From Merdicola sp048393175 (GTDB lineage: Bacteria > Bacillota > Clostridia > TANB77 > CAG-508): DNA of 7,807 nt. Position 1 is the first letter of the stretch. Every line of letters starts with the position of its first letter. Made by a program: the position numbers and the translations under genes. Under the pieces are notes generated by a model, which saw only the letters and a list, made by a program, of their open reading frames with translations, was not told the origin of the DNA and searched no databases. Shown here in pieces: positions 1 through 6,202 of the stretch. The stretch lies in assembly GCA_048393175.1 (NCBI GenBank), contig DBFJJM010000031.1, positions 1 to 7,807 on the forward strand. The letters are read 5' to 3'.

Positions 1-1190
1 TGTTGTTTTATTTTTTTATTTTTTCGTTTTAATACAATTAAAACAATAGCCAAAACTACTAAAATAATGAGAACCACAAAAGCAATTAAAATGTTGTTAC
101 AATTACCATTATTTAACCAATCTTGACCTACTATTTCTTCTACTTGTTTTGCTATTTTAGTAACCTTAATAGTATACGTTACTGTCTCTTTGTCCTCTTT
201 TGCAACAGTAATCGTTATTGTATTTTCTCCTTCTGCTAAGTCTTCTGCCCCTTGTACCTCTACAATAGCATTTTCATCAATAGCATATGCTGTAATATCT
301 AAAGATTTTGTGTTTTCTGGTACGGTACAAGTATATTCATAAGTATTAATAGAAAAATCTGGTGAAATTTCTATTTTATTAGAAGTCCCATCTTCTAATA
401 AAGCATTTAAATTTAACTCTTTTAATCCATTTTCCGCATTCTCTGGATTGGTAATTTCTCCTTCTTTTATGACATTAATAACATAAGTACGTACTTTTCC
501 TGTTTCTGCTTTTACTTGAACTGTGATTTTATTTGTTCCTGGTTCTAAATTTGTATTTCCTTTTACTGTAATAGTCGCTTTTGAATCAGCAGCTACTGCT
601 GTTACCTTAATTTGGTTTACTTCTTCTCCTATCTTTACAGTATAAGAGGTTCTATCTTTATCGAAAGCAGGAGATAATGTTCCTATATCAATTTTTAATG
701 ATTTTAAGTAATTATTGCTAGATTGATTCGTAGTGGTAGAACCACCACTATTTGCTCCGCTATTACCAGAATTTCCAGAATTTCCTCCAGAATTGCCTCC
801 TCCGGATGAAGGCTCTGTTACAGTAATCTTAATGGTTTTACTTCCTGTAATTTCGTTATAACTAGTATCCGATACATCCACTGCTGTAATGGTTATGGTT
901 GCTGTTCCTACTTTTTTGGCTGTAAGAGTAATAGAAGGGTCCATTGAATTACCATCTACAAACGTAGCAGAACTATTAACAGATACAATACTACTATCCG
1001 AAGATTGGATAGAAAATTTTCCCGCACAACCAGAAGTAGAAATAGATAATTTCTCACTTCCTCCTACTTTCATAGAAGTCCCTGCTGATGCTGACCAACT
1101 AGCAGCATCTATTTTAACAGGCAGTACAAGTAGTAATAAATAAACTGCTATAGCTAGATAAATTAGAATTTTTTTATTCTTTTGTTTCAT
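1..1190 (-). CDS. Membrane-anchored surface protein with Ig-like and two cadherin-like beta-sandwich domains (3' end cut off by the window)
   Basis: The frame is open from the ATG at 1190 to the left edge (396 codons plus 2 bases, no internal stop), so the C-terminus is missing. Residues 1-29 are a signal peptide (KKILIYLAIAVYLLLLVLP, then an AA cleavage region). Residues 30-125 look like a bacterial Ig-like fold (KVGTATITITAVD). Residues 128-155 are a Gly/Ser/Asn-rich linker. Residues 161-242 and 256-346 are two domains of the cadherin-like beta-sandwich type (patterns LKSLKIDIGTLSPAF, TSYTVKI, VRTYVINV; LKELNLNALLEDGTS, NTYEYTCTV, VTYTIKVTK). Residues 366-387 form a hydrophobic membrane helix, followed by a basic KRKNKKIK tail. 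The protein should be anchored in the membrane and face outward. Its start follows the stop of the dockerin glucosaminidase by 10 bases, so they are co-transcribed. The role is inferred: adhesion, scaffolding or wall binding. No enzymatic motif is visible. Confidence 0.85.
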   Translation of the reverse strand, partial: MKQKNKKILIYLAIAVYLLLLVLPVKIDAASWSASAGTSMKVGGSEKLSISTSGCAGKFSIQSSDSSIVSVNSSATFVDGNSMDPSITLTAKKVGTATITITAVDVSDTSYNEITGSKTIKITVTEPSSGGGNSGGNSGNSGNSGANSGGSTTTNQSSNNYLKSLKIDIGTLSPAFDKDRTSYTVKIGEEVNQIKVTAVAADSKATITVKGNTNLEPGTNKITVQVKAETGKVRTYVINVIKEGEITNPENAENGLKELNLNALLEDGTSNKIEISPDFSINTYEYTCTVPENTKSLDITAYAIDENAIVEVQGAEDLAEGENTITITVAKEDKETVTYTIKVTKIAKQVEEIVGQDWLNNGNCNNILIAFVVLIILVVLAIVLIVLKRKNKKIKQ

Positions 1191-1193
1191 ATT

Positions 1194-1199
1194 CCCTCC
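1194..1199 (-). promoter_or_regulatory. Ribosome binding site GGAGGG of the surface protein gene
   Basis: On the minus strand TGGAGGGAAT lies directly between the TAA stop of the upstream gene (1201-1203) and the ATG at 1190-1188. The spacing is short (3-4 bases), but this fixes the start, because the next in-frame Met is residue 40, after the signal peptide. There is no room for a promoter, which supports an operon with possible translational coupling. Confidence 0.8.
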
Positions 1200-1200
1200 A

Positions 1201-3132
1201 TTAATCTAATGTAATCTCTTCTGTTCCCATAATCACATTTTTGATTTTCATGTAGTCAGAAGACTTAATTTCTCCATCCCTTTTTACATCAGCTGCTATT
1301 TTTTGTATTTCTGTTAATGTTTCTGTTCCCATAATCACATTTTTTAAATACATATAGTCTGCTGTTTTTATCTTACCATCTCCGTTTACATCCCCCAATT
1401 TTACTAGAGTATACCTTCCTTTATCTGTATTTATCACAGCACCTGTTCCAATAAAATCTTCATCACCAATTTCTATTCCATCTTTTATTGCAGAAGTAAC
1501 AATATATCCTGCCTTCTTCATATCTTTTACTAAAGTGCCAGGCTCTGCAATCATTTTATCGGATTCTACTTTAAACTTGGTTCCTCCTGTTGGAACTTCA
1601 GGCTCAGGTTCCGGCTCAGGGGCTATATTTTTACTTAAATGTGTGGTATTTATAAATCCTTGTTGTCCATTTGGTAGAACAATTCTATCCCACGTAATTC
1701 CATTTAACGTATAGCGGCTTAAATCAATTCTAGTTACTGCCTGCCCTTCTGAAAGAGTGGTGATAACAGTAGTATGTTCTGTTCCTGGTCCATTACGTAG
1801 CTGTGTTAAAGTATTTATCACTAATGCTTCATTACAAGTAACCACATCTGCTATTTGGTCTAATGCACTAGCCACAATATATCCATAGGTTCCATTGTCT
1901 AAAACCACTTTATTGAAGGTAGTATCGACCGCTTGACCGTTTATTAATTTTTGTCCTGGTATTCCTTCTTCTATTGCAAGTACCGTTGTTCCATTTGCAA
2001 TAGAGCCAATTTTATTACTTGTTGTCGTGGCATTCGGCGTACTTCTCATATTAACCGTACAATTTGTTTTCATATTAATCGTAGTAATCATGCTAGTAGC
2101 ACTATCACTAGGTCTAGGAGAAGAATTCGTAGGCATATTTTCAAATAAAGGAATGACAAAATTAAGATAACTGTCTTTTGTTTTTGATGCTTCATATTGT
2201 TTTCTTGTACTAACGCCTTCAAATTGAGCTGCCTGCAGGCTTTGCATATATTGATTTGTATAAAAATCTTGATTCGACTCCCCTACTATATCAAATTTTT
2301 GCAAAAAAGCAGAAACTTGTCCCTTATTCATATATTTTTCATTGATAAAATTAATTCCACCCAAAATACCTGCTTCTAGACTAAACCACTCTTTTTCATA
2401 AGCATAGTTAGCACCATTTTGGATAATTTCAGAAGTCCCATTTCCAGAAGCTCCAATATTAAATGGATTATATACCGTTTTTCCATTATAGGAATAACCT
2501 TTCGATAAAGTCGTTCCTCCTGTTCCTTGCTCTTGTATTAAACGTGAGGCAATAAAATAGGGATTAATATTGGCATTTCTTCCTGCTGTAAGAAGAGCAT
2601 TTGCTACGCTTTCTCCTTTTAAGAAAGTATTATTGGTTTTAGACATAATTCCTGCTATTGTTTGTGCCCCTTCTACAAAACGTGCATCTTCAAATTGAAA
2701 AATATCATTATTATTAAGAGAATTTCTTGGGTCAATTTGATAAGCAATCGCATTTCTAGATGCACAGCACCATTCCCCATTATCATATAATTCATCACCA
2801 CAAATTGTACATCTCCAACCTGCACCTTTGCTAAAAGGAATTAAATTACGTGGTCTATCATGATGTCCTGTATACTCATTATTTAAAACATCATTCCAAT
2901 CTAGTCCGGTATATAGTAAAGTAAAGGTCCAATTAGGATGAGTTTGTTTTAAGCTATTTAATAAATTAACATATCCTGGATAACGTCCGTTATCTAAATT
3001 CGAACCATTATAAACTTCTTTTCTCTGAGCAGCATAAGATGGAATAACAAAAGAAAAAATAGATAAAAAAGTAGTTAAGATAAAAAAAGTAAGTAGAACT
3101 GAAATTGGTTTTTGAATCAATTGTTTTTTCAT
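1201..3132 (-). CDS. Secreted GH73-type endo-beta-N-acetylglucosaminidase with two SH3-like domains and a type I dockerin
   Basis: A peptidoglycan hydrolase of 643 residues. Residues 1-35 are a signal peptide ending PSYAA. Residues 36-155 are the N-terminal region usual in clostridial glucosaminidases (HPNWTFTLLYTGLDWNDVL, DPRNSLNNNDIFQFED). Here it contains C108, C111, C122 and C123. Residues 156-330 are the glucosaminidase domain, with E201 in ASRLIQEQG as the likely catalytic glutamate and YNPFNIGA downstream. Residues 355-424 and 436-501 are SH3-like wall-binding domains (VNMRSTPN; TQLRNGPG). A PEPEPEPEVP linker follows. Residues 518-578 form a small X-like module that commonly precedes dockerins. 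Residues 579-643 are the dockerin, with calcium loops D581-N583-D585-D592 and D615-K617-D619-D626. Expected role: cleavage of wall glycan outside the cell while docked to a cohesin protein. The start is set by AGGAGG at 3141-3146, 8 bases upstream, and the signal peptide. It is first in the operon. Confidence 0.92.
   Translation of the reverse strand: MKKQLIQKPISVLLTFFILTTFLSIFSFVIPSYAAQRKEVYNGSNLDNGRYPGYVNLLNSLKQTHPNWTFTLLYTGLDWNDVLNNEYTGHHDRPRNLIPFSKGAGWRCTICGDELYDNGEWCCASRNAIAYQIDPRNSLNNNDIFQFEDARFVEGAQTIAGIMSKTNNTFLKGESVANALLTAGRNANINPYFIASRLIQEQGTGGTTLSKGYSYNGKTVYNPFNIGASGNGTSEIIQNGANYAYEKEWFSLEAGILGGINFINEKYMNKGQVSAFLQKFDIVGESNQDFYTNQYMQSLQAAQFEGVSTRKQYEASKTKDSYLNFVIPLFENMPTNSSPRPSDSATSMITTINMKTNCTVNMRSTPNATTTSNKIGSIANGTTVLAIEEGIPGQKLINGQAVDTTFNKVVLDNGTYGYIVASALDQIADVVTCNEALVINTLTQLRNGPGTEHTTVITTLSEGQAVTRIDLSRYTLNGITWDRIVLPNGQQGFINTTHLSKNIAPEPEPEPEVPTGGTKFKVESDKMIAEPGTLVKDMKKAGYIVTSAIKDGIEIGDEDFIGTGAVINTDKGRYTLVKLGDVNGDGKIKTADYMYLKNVIMGTETLTEIQKIAADVKRDGEIKSSDYMKIKNVIMGTEEITLD
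1219..1344 (-). repeat. Dockerin duplicated segments with an identical 24-base direct repeat
   Basis: Bases 1219-1242 and 1321-1344 are identical and lie 102 bases (34 codons) apart, matching the two dockerin halves. They encode KNVIMGTE in the two helices (DYMYLKNVIMGTE and DYMKIKNVIMGTE). The twofold repeat is the hallmark of dockerins. Identity at codon level suggests a recent duplication or gene conversion. The second calcium loop carries Lys in place of the usual Asn at its third position. Confidence 0.85.
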
Positions 3133-3179
3133 TTTTATTTCCTCCTCTTATGTGCATTTATCTATATTTTACCAAGTAC

Positions 3180-3208
3180 AGTATATACTAATGTATTTTT
3201 TTCGTCAA
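3180..3208 (-). promoter_or_regulatory. Sigma-A type promoter of the glucosaminidase/surface-protein operon
   Basis: On the minus strand, TTGACG (3208-3203) and TATACT (3185-3180) are separated by exactly 17 bases, close to the vegetative consensus. Transcription would start near 3173, giving a leader of about 40 bases with the AGGAGG ribosome site at 3146-3141. The -10 box is part of a 10-base palindrome AGTATATACT (3180-3189), which could be an operator or merely reflect AT-rich composition. Confidence 0.75.
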
Positions 3209-3538
3209 TAAAATTTGTTATTTTTTCTATTTTTCATCTTTTAGTAATATTGTTGTAATATTTCTTTATTTTTTATCAATAATATAATTACCAACAAAAT
3301 ATTAAGCAATGCACTCCAATCTTTAAATAGTTAAAGTATGTCAACTAGCCACGACCCCTCTTTTCTTATCATTTGGTTTTACTTTCTTCTTTTTGATTCA
3401 TTAAATATTTTACTTGCCTACTACTTCCAAGACAAGAGCTAACGTTTCATTAGATAGTTTCCTAGTTAAATTAATCCTATTTATTTCTTTTGGGATATTG
3501 TATTTTTTTCTCATATATGTTACTCTTTTGTATATATT
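3209..3538. other. Intergenic region between divergent genes, no secure gene
   Basis: About 330 bases lie between the minus-strand promoter and the plus-strand ribosome site. No long frame is present. Visible items are AATATT-GTTGT-AATATT (3246-3262), a small hairpin CTTTAA-ATAG-TTAAAG (3321-3336), a locally GC-richer patch around 3341-3360, and a minus-strand 34-codon frame (ATG at 3514, TAA at 3410) without a ribosome site. No convincing promoter for the plus gene was found; TTGGGA at 3490 with an ATATAT-like box at 3513 is weak. The block may hold a decayed gene or a small RNA, but neither can be shown. Confidence 0.5.
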
Positions 3539-3550
3539 GGAGGTATTTAC

Positions 3551-4534
3551 ATGAACGTATATGATTTTGATGGAACGATTTATCAAGGAGATTCTACATT
3601 CAATTTTTATTTATTTTGCTTAAAAAAGCATCCTAAATTATTTTTTAATATACCAAAACAAGTATGGTATATTACTTTATATTTATTTGGAAAATATGAT
3701 AAAACAGCATATAAAGAACATTTCTACTCCTTTCTTGGAAAATTAGAAAATGTAGACACTGATATAGAACATTTTTGGAAAGAACAGCGAAAAAAAATTA
3801 AAAATTTTTATCTTAAACAACAAAAAGAGGATGACGTTATTGTTTCAGCATCCCCTGAATTCTTATTGCAACCTATTTGTAAGCAATTAGGAATAACACA
3901 TCTAATAGCTTCTATTATTGATAAAAAAACAGGAACTTCTATTGGTATTAATTGTCATGATGATGAGAAAGTAAGACGCTTTCAAGAAATTTATCCAACA
4001 CAAAGGATTGAAAACTTTTATTCCGACTCATTATCAGATACTCCCCTTGCTCAGACTGCAACTCATGCCTATATGGTAAAAAAAGAAACTTTGCTAAAAT
4101 GGGAAAACTATACACCCTCCCTTATAGATAAAATAAAAAATATGTTTTTCTCTAAAAGTTTTATTTTATTTTTATTTGTTGGATGTGTTAATACCATAAA
4201 TGGTATTCTTTTTGCTTATTTATATTCTCTTATTATTGCAAATGCCAATTTTGCTTTTATTGTGGGATATGTCACTAGTTTAACTATTTCTTATGTATTA
4301 AATAGTTTTATTACTTTCAAAGAAAAATTAACTTTTAATAAATATGTTAAATTTTGTATTTCCTATATTCCAAACTTTGTTATCCAAAATATTATTGTAC
4401 TTATCGTATATAACATCATGCACTTACCAAAATTATTAGCTTATATACTAGCTGCTATTATTGGATTACCAATAACTTTTCTTTTAATGAATGTATTTGC
4501 TTTCAAAAAAGAAAAACAATCTCAAGTAATATAA
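3551..4534 (+). CDS. HAD-family phosphatase fused to a GtrA-like membrane domain
   Basis: Two domains in 327 residues. Residues 1-185 are a HAD hydrolase of the phosphoserine-phosphatase-like (IB) type. Motif I is D5-F-D7-G-T9, motif II is S99 in VSASPE, the likely motif III lysine is K140, and motif IV is D159-S-L-S-D163 (YSDSLSDTPLA). Nucleophile, acid/base and metal ligands are thus all present, so it should be active and cytoplasmic. Residues 203-318 are a GtrA-like domain with four membrane helices (about 203-229, 233-254, 265-287, 291-315), including FVGCVNTINGILFAYLY and SYVLNSFITFKE. GtrA proteins are linked to flipping or handling of polyprenyl-phosphate sugars for surface glycosylation. 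The fusion suggests a phosphatase acting on a lipid carrier or sugar phosphate at the membrane; the substrate is unknown. The start is set by GGAGG at 3539-3543, 7 bases upstream. The gene is convergent with the GT-C-like gene. Confidence 0.88.
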   Translation: MNVYDFDGTIYQGDSTFNFYLFCLKKHPKLFFNIPKQVWYITLYLFGKYDKTAYKEHFYSFLGKLENVDTDIEHFWKEQRKKIKNFYLKQQKEDDVIVSASPEFLLQPICKQLGITHLIASIIDKKTGTSIGINCHDDEKVRRFQEIYPTQRIENFYSDSLSDTPLAQTATHAYMVKKETLLKWENYTPSLIDKIKNMFFSKSFILFLFVGCVNTINGILFAYLYSLIIANANFAFIVGYVTSLTISYVLNSFITFKEKLTFNKYVKFCISYIPNFVIQNIIVLIVYNIMHLPKLLAYILAAIIGLPITFLLMNVFAFKKEKQSQVI

Positions 4535-4557
4535 GATGCCGATAAAAGAAAACATAG

Positions 4558-4595
4558 AAAAGAAGTATTCATTATTCTTTATGAATACTTCTTTT
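4558..4595. terminator. Bidirectional hairpin terminator between convergent genes
   Basis: A perfect 15-bp stem (4558-4572 paired with 4581-4595) with an 8-base loop sits between the stops of the HAD-GtrA gene (4534) and the GT-C-like gene (4602). The stem ends in AAAA on one side and TTTT on the other, so either RNA leaves a U-rich 3' arm, as expected of a terminator shared by convergent genes. Confidence 0.85.
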
Positions 4596-4601
4596 ACGTT
4601 A

Positions 4602-6104
4602 TCATTTTAAAATCCTTTGATAAAAAAACTTATTTTCATTATAAGGTGCAACAAAATTTTTGATGAGACGCTCACATTCCTTTCCTTCAAATTGTGCAAA
4701 AGTTTGATATGAATCTGCATAGACAAATAATTTATCATTTCCATCGGCTATTCTATTATAAACGCTTCGATATAATTCATTAAAATTAGTCATAAAAGTG
4801 ATACATAAAATGAGGATAAGAAGTATTTGTCTTCCTTTCTTTTTATTTGTCTCGATAAACTTTAATACTTCTATATAGATTAACACTAAGATTGGAATTG
4901 TTGCACGATTCCCTAAATCAACACCATCTCCAATATAAAATAAAGGTAGCACTGCACAAATAGCAAAAAGACTAAGTAATTTACGTTTGTTTTTCTTTGT
5001 AAGAATACTTGTATAAATTCCTATTTCTAACACTAAAAAGAGAAGATAAAGAATTATTACTTTCCCAAAGCCGGAATTATTAGCATCTCTTAAGAATAGG
5101 AAACCTTTTGGACTAGAGTTTTGCATAAAAATAAGACCGATTGGAATAACCGCTAACACACCTAATATATTGGGTAGTGAAAATAAACTTTTTATTCTAT
5201 TTTTATCTATTTTATGATGCAAATCAAATCCAAAAACAATTACCACAATACTATATAAAATTAAGCCAATTGTAGGAAATGGTCCAAATGGTAGGAGCAA
5301 AGCAACTATTAATCCTAATTTACTATAATCTTTTTCATTCGTTACTAGCATAATAGCAATCCAAGCCGGAACAGATTGGTTAAATACCCAAAATAGTTGT
5401 GTTATAAAAGTAGACATGCAAAAGGTCCCATTCCAAGTATCAATATGAGAAGTACCTATTAGAGCAATGTTTTTACCAAAGCAATGATTCATAATAGCTG
5501 TTCCAATAATATCCGCTCCTCCAAAGGCTAGAAAAACAAGAAAATATTTTAGTTTTATTTTTCCCATCTTTCTAATTACCAGATAGAAAAAGAAGATACT
5601 TCCTAAAGTCTGCCATAAAAGAGCAAATAAACTTGCTACTGTAAAATTTGTTACTTTTCCAATTGTTGCACTTGGTAGCCACCAAGCAAAATAATAACTT
5701 AACATACCTTTTTCAGAACCAATTGTTTCTTTCTCTTTTTCCAAAGTTGAGTAATCATAAGTAACTGGCCAATCTTTTTCTATTAAGTCCTGAAAAACTG
5801 TATTTCTAAAACGATAATCCCAAGTCTGAAAAAAAATGCCTCCTGCTCCTGATAACATATTTAACAGGATAATAGAAATAACAAAAGGAATCATTTTTTT
5901 CCCTACAAAAATATTTTTATATTCTTCTTGTGTTTTATACTTAAACTTTTTAAACAATACCAATAAAGCAATTGCTAGACAACTAATTCCTATTAAAGAA
6001 ATATACCACTTAAACCACCCAGCTAGCCATATAATAATTGGTATTGCTAAAAATACATAAGCTCCTATTACAAGTCCTCTATCTATTTTCTTATATTTCT
6101 CCAT
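4602..6104 (-). CDS. Polytopic membrane protein, GT-C glycosyltransferase-like
   Basis: A 500-residue integral membrane protein with about 11-12 hydrophobic helices (roughly 11-28, 32-51, 71-90, 152-176, 186-204, 230-253, 261-291, 311-327, 347-367, 376-391, 401-416, 425-439). The long first outer loop carries an acidic motif, D96 in QTWDYRFRNTVFQDL followed by WPVTYDY, in the position where GT-C enzymes keep their catalytic Asp/Glu. A further motif, HIDTWNG with TQLFWVFNQSVPAW (220-248), looks conserved. The C-terminal 60 residues are soluble. The probable role is transfer of a sugar from a polyprenyl-phosphate donor to a surface polymer or protein outside the membrane; acceptor and donor are unknown and the family is not recognised with certainty. 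The start has AAGGGG 6 bases upstream (6111-6116). The convergent HAD-GtrA neighbour supports a lipid-linked sugar role. Other possibilities are a polymerase or a membrane protein without enzymatic activity. Confidence 0.7.
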   Translation of the reverse strand: MEKYKKIDRGLVIGAYVFLAIPIIIWLAGWFKWYISLIGISCLAIALLVLFKKFKYKTQEEYKNIFVGKKMIPFVISIILLNMLSGAGGIFFQTWDYRFRNTVFQDLIEKDWPVTYDYSTLEKEKETIGSEKGMLSYYFAWWLPSATIGKVTNFTVASLFALLWQTLGSIFFFYLVIRKMGKIKLKYFLVFLAFGGADIIGTAIMNHCFGKNIALIGTSHIDTWNGTFCMSTFITQLFWVFNQSVPAWIAIMLVTNEKDYSKLGLIVALLLPFGPFPTIGLILYSIVVIVFGFDLHHKIDKNRIKSLFSLPNILGVLAVIPIGLIFMQNSSPKGFLFLRDANNSGFGKVIILYLLFLVLEIGIYTSILTKKNKRKLLSLFAICAVLPLFYIGDGVDLGNRATIPILVLIYIEVLKFIETNKKKGRQILLILILCITFMTNFNELYRSVYNRIADGNDKLFVYADSYQTFAQFEGKECERLIKNFVAPYNENKFFYQRILK

Positions 6105-6137
6105 TCTTTTCCCCTTTTCTTTTTTCTAGGAATTCTT

Positions 6138-6171
6138 AAGAAGATTAAAGATTTCTTTAATCTTCTTTTTT
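6138..6171. terminator. Strong hairpin between the muramidase and GT-C-like genes
   Basis: A 13-bp stem (6138-6150 with 6155-6167) closes a 4-base loop. On the plus strand it is followed by a T run (6166-6171), the form of a rho-independent terminator. On the minus strand, where both neighbouring genes lie, the stem is preceded by A6 and followed by AAGAATTCC, so its U tract is poor. It may end the muramidase transcript, attenuate read-through, or block antisense transcription. A second weak hairpin, ATATCA with TGATAT, is at 6173-6189. Confidence 0.6.
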
Positions 6172-6202
6172 GATATCAAAAAATGATATTTTTTATGTAT
6201 TA

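Noticed and set aside
889..1143. Plus-strand open frame of 84 codons
   Set aside because: It lies antisense to the well-supported surface protein gene, has no ribosome site and its product has no recognisable domain.
1951..2379. Two short plus-strand frames of 60-65 codons
   Set aside because: Both are antisense to the SH3 and glucosaminidase parts of a 643-residue gene with clear domains; their products are Cys/Arg or Ile-rich without family features.
3339..3344. TTGACA on the minus strand as a second promoter
   Set aside because: The hexamer is perfect but no acceptable -10 box lies 16-18 bases downstream (GATTGG instead).
3410..3514. Minus-strand 34-codon frame as a small gene
   Set aside because: No ribosome binding site before the ATG and no recognised family, so it is kept as an observation and not annotated as a gene.
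5836..6060. Plus-strand frame of 74 codons
   Set aside because: Antisense to the N-terminal membrane helices of the GT-C-like gene, no ribosome site, no recognisable product.
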